Positions 44,510 to 55,937 of a stretch of 64,000 nucleotides of DNA are shown in pieces. Both the position numbers and the translations under genes were made by a program. Location: positions 107,221,587 through 107,285,586 of the forward strand of contig CM043964.1 of assembly GCA_014529385.2 (NCBI GenBank), in the 5' to 3' direction. The stretch comes from Adiantum capillus-veneris (lineage: Eukaryota; Streptophyta; Polypodiopsida; Polypodiales; Pteridaceae). How positions within the stretch are numbered: position 1 is the first letter of the stretch; the number at the start of each line of letters is the position of its first letter. The notes beneath the pieces are model-generated. The model worked only from the letters and a program-made list of their open reading frames with translations, was not told where the DNA came from and searched no databases.

Positions 44510-45467
44510 TGTTGACCGCTGGGTCAACAACACAACATAACTCAAGTTTCGTACCAAAGTCTTATCTTTTGCGAGTTATGAAATGCTGCGGATTATGGCT
44601 ATAAACATCATTTGTAATGAGTAGTTATTCTAGTTTCAGAAGCCGGGGTGCAATGGCACTTCCAGATTGTAAATACAAAGCCATTTGACCCTTTCAACCC
44701 CATTTTTGGTTAAACCTAAGGTAGCCTTAGTATATAAGGTACCTAGGTCATTTTTGTAAGAAAGACTTTTATCATAATCAAAACTTAGCGCTGTCGTCTA
44801 CTGTGTGTGAGAGAGAAAGAGAGTGAGCGTGAGCTTCATCCTCTCGCTACGCCCGGCTCTCTCAACACATTGGAGATCCGACTGCACCATTGTTGTAGGC
44901 TCGAGGAGAGCTATGCGACAACGCCAAGCATTCCACGCGAGACGAAGCGCACACGCCTACGCATCTACGAGCTATTTGTGGTCGTAAATGTATCAAACGA
45001 TGTTTGTTTTCTGCGTGCTAGTAGTCTATAGAATCGTGGCAACATAAGCTACGCATGGGTACTCATAAATTTCCGTTTTGGGCACTATCAAAATTTTGCT
45101 CTGTCATCCTACGCGTTTTCCGCAGATGGGTTTAGAGTGAGGGTTTTGAGTGTAGAAGCTTAGGGACAGGTGTATCCTAGTGAGGGGATGGTGTTCCTTA
45201 AGTTTCGTACGAATCTGGCATGATTAGGTGAGTTACCTTCCGTATGTGTGTAGGTGGCTAGGTGGTGTAGTTGAGAGCAGTGAGGTTCTTGATTGTGGTT
45301 TAGTTGGCCTTCCAGAGTGTTGTATGTGTAGGATGGTCTCAGCTTGACAAGCTAAAGAGATTTTCTCCGTGTGCCTATCGTGTCATATGTGTCCTCGATT
45401 GACATTATGTTGATCTAGGTAGTGTTTGCATGCACTTCATGGGTGTGTGACTCGCTCCCGTCCAACA
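44510..45467 (+). repeat. Gyp-A2 5' LTR
   Basis: It begins TGTTGACCGC and ends CCGTCCAACA. A TATATAAGG promoter word lies at 44,731-44,739. At 45,105-45,116 it contains CATCCTACGCGT, the core half of the leader palindrome. It differs from the 3' LTR at roughly twenty positions. Confidence 0.95.
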
Positions 45468-45468
45468 T

Positions 45469-45486
45469 TGGCGCCGCTGCCGGGGA
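45469..45486 (+). other. Gyp-A2 primer binding site (tRNA-Asp)
   Basis: TGGCGCCGCTGCCGGGGA follows the LTR after one T. It is one base from the standard plant tRNA-Asp primer complement. Confidence 0.92.
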
Positions 45487-48471
45487 CACAAGGACCTAAG
45501 TAGGTTTCCTACTAACACTCGTGTGATGGTTGCTTGATTTAGTTTCGGCTAAAGAAAGCATTTTTCTTAAGTGGATCCGGAAGAGGATATTCCGTGATCA
45601 AGTGGATAGCCAGGAAGTGTGTGTCTTGCCGAGGGTCTGCGACTAGATAGGTTAAGTAGGATCTGTGGATTAGAGTAGTTGTTGGTGGTCGAGTGATTTG
45701 TGAGGTGATAAAAGCGTTTACTAGTCCGTGTGTGGCAGTGAAGCGTTTTTCTACTCATAGATGCAAAACCCCATATGATTTGTAGGAGTAGCTTTAGGTA
45801 AGTGACCCGATTCTGATCTAGAGCTATTCAGCATTGAATTATTTGCTAAAGTGCTTGATTGCATTTGAAATCACGGAAAAGTGTGATTTTGAGGGTAAAA
45901 ATGCATTAAACAAGCTTTTATGGATATTTTTGTATGACTGACTGATGTTGTGCATATAAAAGAAATTTGCAAGGGTTCTGTGAAGAAAACCTGCAATTCT
46001 GTAAACATAGACATCTTACGCGTAGAATGTCTCAAGGGGGTTCTGGAGACCAAATTTGAAAATTTTGACTGCACTAGTGTGTTCAGAAGGGGGGATTTAC
46101 CCTAAGTGTACATTGAAACTAGAGTTTTGGCCAACTCTTGACACCCAAAAGACCAAAGACGGAGTGTCAAAAACGCGAAAACAAGAAACTTAAGATTCTG
46201 AGCACAATTTTGCATAAAAACTGCTAGGAATGCTTGAAAAGTAGTGCTCAAGACTTGGGGAGACCTGTGGATGAATTCTAGCAAAAATTTCATCATTAGA
46301 CATCCTACGCGTAGGATGTCTCCAGGGCACTTTTGGTAAGGAATTTGGGAAAACTGAGATTACCAGTGGGTTGAGAGGGTAGGTTTTACCCTAGTAACAT
46401 ATTGACTTGAGTGTTTTTCCCTATTTTTGTTGACCAAAAGCCAAAAGGCGGAGTCAGAGAACGTAAAATTTCAGAAAAGGCTTAAATTGAGCGATTTTTG
46501 CATGTTTTTGCAATTGTGAAGCATACTTGCACTTGTTGAGAGCATAAGGAAGCATCAGGGACACTTCAGTCTCAAAAAATCAGCAGTAGACTAACTACGC
46601 GTAGGATGTCTACAGGGTGATCTGGTGGAAATTTTGAAATTCTCAGTTGACCAGTGTGTTTAGAAGGTAGGTTTTACCCTATTTTCACCTGGAAAGTGGA
46701 AATTTGACCAAATTTTGACAGATTAAAGCCAAAAGATGAAAATCTCCAGACATCCTACCCAAATTGTGCCCAAGGCCTAATTTTGAGACCAAACCATAGG
46801 ATGACTCCATAGGCATGTTCTAAATGTTGTATTGAGTGCATGTGATAAATTTCATCTCATTTGGGTCAGTGAAAGAGAAGATTGAACAGACTTTAGCATT
46901 TTTGACTGAAAAAGGCAAGGATAGCTAGTTTTGGGGTCTTTTGACATCCAAACTCAAATCTAAGCATAGCATTGGGTTGCTGACATCAAGGGGAAGCTGT
47001 GGGACAAGTCTGGGGTCAAACATGCCAAAATGACATCCTACGCGTAGGATGTCTTTTGTGTGATTATGGACTCTAAACAAAATTCTGAGCATACCACAGT
47101 GATCAGCACCTTAAGGAGAGTCTGTGGTTCAAATTTGGGTTCATTCTGAGCAAAAAGACATCCTACGCGTAGGATGTCTACTGTATAATTCTGAAACAAA
47201 AATTCTATTGTGAACATACCATGCTGTCACATAGCCTTAGGCAAGCCTCCTAGTCAATTTTGGTCCAATTTGGAGTTGATTTGACTTGGGAATTCATCAG
47301 AATAGACATCAGGCTTTTGGAACAGATTCTTGATCATTTGACCAACCTATAGGTGTCAGAATCAAAAAGTAAAAATAGCTGTGAGCTTAGCACATCAAGG
47401 GGAAGCTACAGTGCAAGTTTGAGCTGAAACAGAGCAAAAAGACATCCTACGCGTAGGATGTCTCTAGGGTCATAAAGTGGTCAAAATTCTACTGTAGCCA
47501 TAAAGGGAGGTTCTAAGTATCTCAAGGATTCGAGAACTTTTTTCAAAAGTGAATTTGGACCTTGTTTGGCCTATTTACCAAGCAAAGACAAGAATTGTCA
47601 GACATCCTACTCTTGGAGTGCACTAGAATCTCTTGCAGCCTAAATCTTGACCTATTGGCATCCAAATTCAATTTTGTGTATACCATTGGGTTGTTGAGCA
47701 CTAGGAGAATCTTGGGATCAAGTTTGGACAAAATCTGAGCAGTTAGACATCCTATGCGTAGGATGTCTCCAGCTTGATTTAGGACTCCAAATCAACCTAT
47801 AAGCACACCACTGTGATCAGCACATCAAGGAGAAGTTGGGGTGAAAATTTCAAGTCATTCTGAGCAAAAAGACATCCTACGCGTAGGATGTCTCAAGGCC
47901 ATTTTCAGGTCCAAATGAAATTCTGAGCATACCATTGTGTTGTTGGACTTCAGGGGAGTCTCTGGACCAAATTTTGTTAAATTTTGAGCATATAGACATC
48001 CTACGCATAGGATGTCTCTAGGCCAATTTTAGGGTCCAACTGTACCTTTGACCATACAGGAGTGTTCACAGTGTCACAGAGATCCCAAATCTTTTTTCAA
48101 AATTGAATTTGGACTCATTTTGACCATTCTAAACTGCATTTCATTGTTTTGGCCATAACTTTCACAAACGGTATCGGATCGGAAAAGTTTTTATATCAAA
48201 ACGTAGCCTGAGAGCGGCTCTACATATCTTAGAGAAAAACTTGAACTAAATGTATGCCTATGGCAAGCACTAGGTCAAGTTTGAAAAAAACGTTGTTTGA
48301 GGCCTCAAAATTCATCCGCAAGTTAGGGGTGTCTAAAAGCGACAATTTGCGAGAATTGTGACGAAACGGTTGCGGTTTTGGACATAGTTTCGACTTTTCT
48401 CTAACCAAAACACTTGAACACAGTGGACTAAGTCTACTTGAACCAAGCAAAAGCTCTTAAGACCAGAAATC
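45487..48471 (+). other. Gyp-A2 leader carrying the palindrome array
   Basis: The 3 kb between primer site and gag has no credible frame. From about 46.0 to 48.0 kb it consists of diverged repeats marked by a 24-base palindrome. Text around each site recurs, for example TGAGCAAAAAGACATCC before and ATTCTGAGCATACCA after. The last 450 bases before gag lack the palindrome. Confidence 0.85.
46009..48017. repeat. Array of 24-bp palindromes (nine good, two decayed copies)
   Basis: The unit is AGACATCCTACG followed by its reverse complement. Copies start at 46,009 (two mismatches), 46,298, 46,588 (left arm altered), 47,031 (22 of 24), 47,156, 47,440, 47,745 (one change), 47,870 and 47,994 (one change). 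Half-decayed sites stand at 46,748 and 47,600. Steps between successive sites are 289, 290, 160, 283, 125, 284, 160, 145, 125 and 124. The recurring sum 125 + 160 = 285 indicates a unit of about 285 bp with one or two sites. Confidence 0.96.
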
Positions 48472-51258
48472 ATGTCTACCCTAGATTCAAACGCAGCTTA
48501 CACAAGCTTGGAGATCCCAACGATAGAGGAATATCCTCCCACAGTGGATCTTCCAAACTTGCAATTGATAAAGACCCATCTTGTTGAGAGAGTTTGGATG
48601 ATTGGGTATGAGAGTGAAGGACTATATAGATACATTGACGACAATGAGGTCAATCTTTGTAGGTGCTCAGATCCATACCTAGAAGAGATAATGGATTACA
48701 AGCTCTTATATGTCTACACATACGGAGTCGACTGTCAATGGAGATCTATAGTTGTCGACAAGTATGGACGAGAATACAGTGTTATAGAAAGCACAAATCC
48801 ACAGATTGTACTAGAAAGAGGTGGATATTTGGTCGATGAAGGACCACACATGCCTCCGTCAAACACTAGAATTCCTATAGGAATTCCAAGAAGAGAGCCA
48901 CCAGGATTCCCTTCAAGAGAGATAACGAGAGAAGGATTGGGAGAGTCTCTCGTTAGACTTGTAGACGATCGACGAGTTAGACCATCCCAAGTCCAAAAAT
49001 GGGTAAACAAAAAATACTCCGGAGATAAAGATCCAAGAGATCATGTAACGGCTTTTAGAAGAGTGATTAGAGCAGAGGAAGTTTCAGATTTTGCGACACA
49101 GTTTGTGGGATTTGGATTGACTCTAGAAGATGATGCAGCTACATGGTTCGACTCGATGGAAAAATGGGATTTTGAGACCCTAGATGAGCTGTTTGAGGAG
49201 TTTATTGAAGAATTCTTGCCAAAAGGCATTGCTCACAACACGCTCTCGCAAATCCATAGATTCAAACAGAAAGAGGATGAATCAGTACGCAAAGCATCAT
49301 TACAACTCAAGAGATATGTTAAGCTCTGTCCGAGAGCATAATTACCTACGCAAGCACGACTCATGCTGATCTTTATCCAGGGAATGAGACATGCGGGCCT
49401 TCAGAAGAATCTGCATATGATAAGGAGGATGACGCTAAACGAGTTGATCAAAGAAGCTCTTTATCTAGTGGATAACTGTGAGGCATGCAAAGAAAAGGAC
49501 TTAAAGAGTCAAGGAGATGACACATCCTCTCAGCACAGTGTTTCACAGATAAGTGAGTCCATTGCCAAGCCAACGGCACCTATTGATCAAGAAAAGCTTA
49601 TCGACGACTTGGTCAAGAGGTTGATTCCTCTTGTAAGGTCTGATTCGGGAGAGCCGAAGTGGTGTGAAATTGAGAGAAAATGGACGAACCATACGGGGGA
49701 AGAGTGCTATTATAGCATGGAAAATGCTAGGGAGAGGTATGTACAACCTGTTCCAGAAGCACCTACTCCACCTAGATACATTACGGAGAATGCGCTAAGA
49801 CCAGTAGGAGTTTTAAGGCCACAGTTTGTCTCAGGACAACAACCTCCGCTGCCAAGTGCTAGAATGCCGGTAGACATGAGATACATGCCAATGATGGAAG
49901 CATCAAATAAACCAACGCCAATACCAGCTACAATGTGGTATAGCAACCAAAGTGGGTACTACCCTTCAGAGAAACAAAATGTGAGAGAAACACATGGAGT
50001 GGTGAGGCCGGTACAACCTCCACCTCCTGTGTTTCAGTCAAAAGAAAGAAGGTATGAAATGGACGAAAGGACATTGCGATTCATTGCAAATAGCGGCTTA
50101 TTTAGGTCAAAGCTTGCATATAGCCAAGAGGAAATGCTAAAAGAATCTCCTCAACCAGAGACAGATTGTCACAAAAGTCGTGACAACCACTTGGTCAAAC
50201 AATGTCCTCATACGGAGATCACTGAAGTAAATGCCTATTGTCTTGAGTGTGGCATCACTCACTTGATCCCGGATTGCCCGAAAAAACCAAACCAAATCAA
50301 GAAAATCACGACAAATGTATCAGGGATTGTTCAGCTCCCTAGTAGCTCAGAAAATGAAAAGGTTGTACCACTTCAAGTAGTTACGAGAGCACAAGCTCAA
50401 AAGAAAGCTGATGAGAATCCAAAGACAAAAAACACGAAAAGTGACACGAGTCCAAAGACAGATGATGGACCAAAGACAAACGCACCTAGTCAGAAAACCA
50501 AGAGCAAACGAAATAATTGGAAAGCGAGAAAGACTAGGATGAAAGCACGCATGGAACGAGAGAAAAAATCCCTAGCTGAGAAGCTTACCAAAGCTGAGGA
50601 GAAGATAAAACAACATGAGGAAAAGGAGGCCACTTCTCTTACACAGATGGTTAAACCTCTAGAAGAACCATCCACGGATGAGAAACCGAAAAGTGCTAGT
50701 TCAGGAGGATCTGTGTTGGCAGAGAAGGTTAATGAGTCATTAGATGCCCTCTTGAAAGCCTATGATGTGAGGCTCAAAAACAACCAAACCCAAGAACACA
50801 GGTGGATGACATATCCCTATACGGAACTAGAAAAGCAAAGGTTTGAAATGTGCAAGAAAATGATTCAAACAGCCCAAGCTTTACTAGAACCACCAGTTGC
50901 AAAACCTGAGGATGTGATCGGTGTCATGCCTACACAAGTAATCCCACCAAACCAGGAACTAAAAGAGCCAAATTCTAGTCATGAGCACAGACCAAACCTC
51001 AAAGACCCAGCATTTGAACCAAGGATAGTACTGAATACCACGGATAACTCTTCCGAGGGATTTCACCAAGCTATACCTGAGGATTGTAAAGATATAGATG
51101 GTCTTAACGAATTGTGGAAACAAGTCAGAGAGGCCAATGAAGCCGATGACCTAAGAAGACGAGTAGACAAGACTGGTGATGAACGAGGAGTGTTTCTACC
51201 ACCAATAGAGGAATTTGAGACTGGATCTCAAATGAATCTAGACGTGCGATCATATTAG
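48472..51258 (+). pseudogene. Gyp-A2 Gag
   Basis: The Met at 48,472 (MSTLDSNAAYTSLE) opens a frame that continues past one TAA at 49,339-49,341 to 51,258, about 930 codons. Order: N-terminal region, capsid-like core (QKWVNKKYSGDKDPRDH, ATWFDSMEKWDFETLDEL, IHRFKQKEDESVRK), IERKWTNHTGEECY, a Pro-rich stretch, a degenerate knuckle (CHKSRDNHLVKQC) and a second one (CLECGITHLIPDC), a Lys-rich coiled segment near 50,520-50,640, and the VNESLDALLKAYDVRL block. It is homologous to Gyp-A gag throughout. The single early stop would truncate it at residue 289 unless read through. Confidence 0.85.
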
Positions 51259-51281
51259 GGCGACAAAGATGTGTACAATCT

Positions 51282-52007
51282 ATGGATAGTCAATCCCATT
51301 CGCTAAGAACACTACCGTCCTACATGGGACAGTACGAGACCAAGTCAGATGTGGTTGCAGTCCCATCACAAAGATTGTCTCCCAACAAGGCCATCGATTC
51401 AAAGGGGCTAGTAGATATTCTATCTACCCCAGTCACCTGTACAATAATGTTAGCCGAGTTGCTCAGAATAAGACCAAACATGTGGGCTAATGTGGGTAAA
51501 TGTTTAGAGAAATTTGGTGTAAAAACCCCAATGACTCAAATCGAGGAAGGCATCAAAGAGCTTGAAATGCCTCAACTAAATACTAGGCCAGTGCCATTAA
51601 ACAAGGTAGGCGAGTATTACGAGGGAGAAGATAGAAACACCACCCTTCCTATGGAATTCAATAATGTAAAAACCGTGGCAATCCTTGACAGTGGAGCTGG
51701 TGTGGCCATTGCAACCAAAGAGGTTTGGAAAAAATGGGAAAAACCTGCCTTGATATCCACATGAATGACCGTACAGCTTGCAAACGGACACAAGGAAAAT
51801 CCCCTAGGACTGCTAGAAAAAGTACTTGTTACTTCTTGTGGCATTGAATATGAACATACTTTTGCTATTGTTGACTTTGGCAAGAAGAACAACTATGACA
51901 TCATTCTGGGAAGACCATTCATGCGACAATTGAAAATGGTCCAAGATTGGGGTTATGACCATATATACCTGAGACCTGTGGATGTGTGGAGTTTCACAAT
52001 GTGGTAG
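51282..52007 (+). pseudogene. Gyp-A2 linker and aspartic protease
   Basis: In a different frame from gag, starting near MDSQSHSLRTLPSYMG, it runs through MLAELLRIRPN and VPLNKVGEYYEG to the protease site VAILDSGAGVAIATK (intact D-S-G). A TGA at 51,762-51,764 follows PALIST; beyond it the frame goes on with CGIEYEHTFAIVDFGKK and IILGRPFMRQL. Gyp-A matches on both sides of that stop. A protease with its own particle protein is what a gag-only element would need for maturation. Confidence 0.8.
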
Positions 52008-53327
52008 CTTGAAACTTGAGGAATGTATCCTAGAGCGTGTTATAGAGAATATGGACGATATCCCAGAACCATTTCCTGAAGAAGAGTTAGAGCCTTTTGG
52101 ATGGGAACACATCTTGGCTACTCTGGACGTGTGCGCCGTGAAGGATGCTCCCACAACAAAGTTTTGTAATGAAAATGTCTATGATGTCATTCCTTATTTT
52201 GCAGTGAGTGTAATCCAGGAAAACAAAGAGAACCAGACATCAACAAGCTCTCGAAATAAGGATCAAACAAAGAAATGTGGAGAATCAAAGATGAAGACGA
52301 CGACGAGTTCTATGGCTCTATAGAACACTTCGAGCTTCAAGAAGATCAACGACCCGGGAATCAATGTCATCGCTACACGAATAAAGTGCATCAAAAGTGG
52401 ATTCCAAAGTCCTCGGTGAAGACACAGCCACCACAAGCATCCTCACCTAATAAGGATGCAAAGACTAAGCTAGGAGGAATACGACCAGAGCAACAAGCTA
52501 ACAATGCTCTAATCAATGGGCTACAAAAGTCCTCCAAGAAACTACCACCCACGAGCAAACAGACAGTAACTTTCCACTACCAACCAAAAAATCAAGGGAA
52601 AGTACAAGAAGTCAACCTTGCTGAGGATAGTAGCGATAGTGATGAATCTTACGACATCCCCTATCATCAACTCAGGCCATCACTATCACCAACCCCTTCA
52701 GCAACAACCATGACAGGTCAAAATAACAGGACAACAAGTCAAAGCCAAAAAGCTCGACAAATCTAGATACCAAAAAGCCAGATCGGCCAAAAACAGATAT
52801 GGATCAAGAAGACAAAGATCTCTAATGACAAATCACAAGATCCAACAACAAAACAAAAACAAGGAAAGCGTGCACGAACGGGTAAGAATATCACAAAATC
52901 ACAAGCTTTCACAACTCAGGTTTGGGCTCCAAAGAAGTTGATTCAAGCACAAAAAAGTCAGGAATTCATTTGGATTCCAAAACAACCACAATATCAACTT
53001 TCAAATCCTAAATCCCGTCCCCAACCAAGCGTACAAGGGCTGAAGCAAAGACCACTGTCGACTCACACAACAAAAAGGTGGATCCCAAAGAAGTCTCTTC
53101 AAACACAAACGAAGCACAGGCAAGTATGGGTTCCCAAACGAGCGTCAGCAACAAAACAGCCAATAATCGCAAAGAAATGGGTCCCAAAGATGAACAACAA
53201 AACTGCTGTCAGTGCATCGCCTCTTGAATTCTTACAATTCTTCCTACGATTAGTACAATTGAAAGAGAACAAGTCGCTTCAATCAAGCAACGATACAAGG
53301 AGCTTCAAAGACCATTACATTGCTTAG
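51982..53327 (+). CDS. Gyp-A2 spacer and basic tail with W-I/V-P-K repeats
   Basis: Frames 51,982-52,323 (homologous to Gyp-A 5,097-5,648), 52,275-52,766 and 52,938-53,327 encode a region ending in a Lys/Gln/Ser-rich tail. The short motif W-[IV]-P-K recurs: QKWIPKSS, FIWIPKQP, KRWIPKKS, QVWVPKRA and KKWVPKMN, with variants QVWAPKK and IWIKK between. No catalytic domain is visible. WVPK words are familiar from plant copia polyproteins near the gag-protease junction, but I know of no such tandem use. A nucleic-acid-binding or Gag-tethering role is possible. Confidence 0.55.
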
Positions 53328-54977
53328 AATAGGAAGCCTCGCCAACAAATACCAATAAGCAAATTGCTTATACCCACATCTTGCACAACATCAATCTTTT
53401 CCATGCATTGACTGTGTATGCATAATAGGGCTACATTACAAGGCCTGCATAGGCACAACTTTTAATTGCCCAAGCACAACACATACCCTTTGTGATACCC
53501 TGTCGTAAAGGATGACTCCAAATAGGAAGGGGGGAGGCATTCTGAATGCGGACCTAACATTATGACTATTAGAGGGCAATGTTTTGTGAGATGCATTGAA
53601 TTTTTGCGTTTTATTGTGATAATTTTTTGACAAAATTTAGAGTATATGCCCTCATAGTAGTGTTACAGAGGAGTATGGGGACAAAATCCATATATGAGCC
53701 CCTAGGGACATGTGTATAGTGTACATAGCATTTAGATTTCTATTTGAATGATTTTTTTTTTGTTGAGTTGTTTTAAGATTTTCTTTGTTTATTATTAAGA
53801 AAAAATAAAAAATTCCATAATCCACACGAAGAAAAGACTGATGAGAGGCCTAAGCACTACAAAGAGAAGAAGGTACAGGAAAAGGATGAAACTTCATGAA
53901 GTATGTCTCAGCAGCCACTACAACAGCCGAAGAACTTGTCACAAGCAGTGTCAACATGCAACCGACAAGTCATACAAGTCAAAGTCGAGTAGCTAAGCCA
54001 CAAAATGACTGAGGTGTTAGTCCCAAAGCTTCAAGTAATATTCTATGTGGTCTAAGCGTCTTAGCTATTCTAGGTACTGCTCAAGCTGGAAGATTTGAGC
54101 ATATTTACGTTGTGTCGCTCATGCTGGTATAGGTGAGCAAAAGAGTCGAAGTCTAAGTACTTAATTCTAGTGAAGTGAAGGAGAAGGTCCAAAAGACACT
54201 CACGTACTAAGCACAGTGAGATACGAGTGGAGAAACTTCTACATCGAAAACCCTTCTTGGAAAGGTGGAAGCTATTGAGACATCTTTTGATGTCACATGT
54301 GCTACATTTATTCCTCGAAACACCCATCATTTCCTTCATTCACATGGCATGCTTTTGTTGACAAATTTCTCATATGCATATAGAGTGTCCCATAATTGGC
54401 ACTTGCATCAGGCACTCTTTCCGTGTTTCACCCAAGCACTCACCTTTCATGAACATGTACTTCACGTTCAACTGCTCAACTCCAATAAGAGCGTATACCA
54501 AAGGCATTTTTTTTCCCACCGGGTTTTTTCCCTTTGGTCATCCAGGTTTTAGACCCTAATCTATAGACACCTATCACCATCCTCTTGTACATATTCCTTC
54601 TACATCAACAATAAGGAAATGCTACTCAAATCAATTGACAAATGAATTGGAGCACCAATTTTAGATCATAGCATACTTCTCCTCCATGGCGAGTCGAAGA
54701 ATGGCGTACAATGACAAAGCTGCAGACAACACTAACAACATGATTGCACAGGAACAAAGAAGTCCCCAATGAAGAAGAGCATACATAAAAGTAATCAGAG
54801 GATCTCAAAAGATGAATGGCTACAATGATAGACGTCCGCTCTAATGGATCATAGTTCTTGTTGTGGTTCGACAAAGATACAAGCAGTGCAACAGATGAAG
54901 CCAAAACGACAGCAAAGACCACATCGCCATCGACAATCAGGTCATGTCGGGGACAACATGAGCGCGGAAGGGGGGAA
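53328..54977 (+). other. Gyp-A2 3' untranslated region
   Basis: About 1.65 kb without recognisable frames fills the place where other Ty3 elements carry pol. All six frames lack D-[DN]-D-type reverse transcriptase, RNase H or integrase landmarks. A T/A-rich segment lies near 53,740-53,820. The final 208 bases are those also found outside the 5' LTR. Confidence 0.7.
54966..54977 (+). other. Gyp-A2 polypurine tract
   Basis: GGAAGGGGGGAA directly precedes the TG of the 3' LTR. Confidence 0.92.
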
Positions 54978-55933
54978 TGTTGACCGCTGGGTCAACAACA
55001 CAACATAACTCAAGTTTCGTACCGAAGTCTTATCTTTTGCGAGTTATGAAATGCTGCGGATTATGGCTATAAACATCATTTGTAATGAGTAGTTATTCTA
55101 GTTTCAGAAGCCGGGGTGCAATGGCACTTCCAGATTGTAAATACAAAGCCATTTGACCCTTTCAACCCCATTTTTGGTTAAACCTAAGGTAGCCTTAGTA
55201 TATAAGGTACCTAGGTCATTTTTGTAAGAAAGACTTTTATCATAATCAAAACTTAGCGCTGCCGTCTACTGTGTGTGAGAGAGAAAGAGAGTGAGCGTGC
55301 TTCATCCTCTCGCTACGCCCGGCTCGCTCAACACATTGGAGATCCGACTGCACCATTGTTGTAGGCTCGAGGAGAGCTACGCAACAACGCCAAGCATTCC
55401 ACGCGAGACGAAGTGCACACGCCGACGCATCTACGATCTATTTGTGGTCGTAAGTGTATCAAACGATGTCTGTTTTCTGCATGCTAGTAGTCTATAGAAT
55501 CGTGGCGACATAAGCTACGCATAGGTACTCATAAATTTCAGTTTCAAGCACTTTCAAAATTTTGCTCTGTCATCCTACGCGTTTTCCGCAGATGGGTTTA
55601 GAGTGAGGGTTTTGAGTGTAGAAGCTTAGGAACAGGTGTATCCTAGTGAGGGGATGGTGTTCCTTAAGTTTCGTACGAATCTGGCATGATTAGGTGAGTT
55701 ACCTTCCGCATGTGTGTATGTGGCTAGGTGGTGTAGTTGAGAGCAGTGAGGTTCTTGATTGTGGTTTAGTTGGCCTTCCAGAGTGTTGTATGTGTAGGAT
55801 GGTCTCAGCCTGACAAGCTAAAGAGATTTCCTCCGTGTGCCTATCATGTCACCTGTGTCCTCGATTGACATTATGTTGATCTAGGTAGTGTTTGCATGCA
55901 CTTCATGGGTGTGTGAGTCGCTCCCGTCCAACA
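54978..55933 (+). repeat. Gyp-A2 3' LTR
   Basis: It matches 44,510-45,467 with about twenty differences and a two-base indel. It carries the same TATATAAGG (55,199) and CATCCTACGCGT (55,571-55,582). It is followed by ATGT and the resumed Helentron helicase. Confidence 0.95.
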
Positions 55934-55937
55934 ATGT

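Larger units (their letters stand above)
44265..55933 (+). mobile_element. Gyp-A2: Ty3-type LTR element with gag and protease but no reverse transcriptase or integrase
   Basis: Long terminal repeats of about 957 bp (44,510-45,467 and 54,978-55,933) enclose about 9.5 kb. The inside holds a tRNA-Asp primer site, a 3 kb leader with palindromes, gag, linker, protease, a spacer, and a Lys-rich tail with W-I/V-P-K repeats. Nothing resembling reverse transcriptase, RNase H or integrase was found between 52.3 and 54.8 kb. Gag, linker and protease are homologous to Gyp-A. LTR divergence is about 2% by eye. It is probably mobilised by an autonomous relative. Confidence 0.88.

Noticed and set aside
46009-48017. 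CRISPR-like array, because of regularly spaced palindromic repeats
   Set aside because: Spacing is 125-305 bases, the intervening sequence is itself repetitive, there is no cas gene, and the array lies inside a retrotransposon leader in a plant.
53328-54760. Degenerate reverse transcriptase or integrase in the Gyp-A2 3' region
   Set aside because: No YxDD, RNase H or H2C2/DDE landmark was found on either strand; remaining frames are short.
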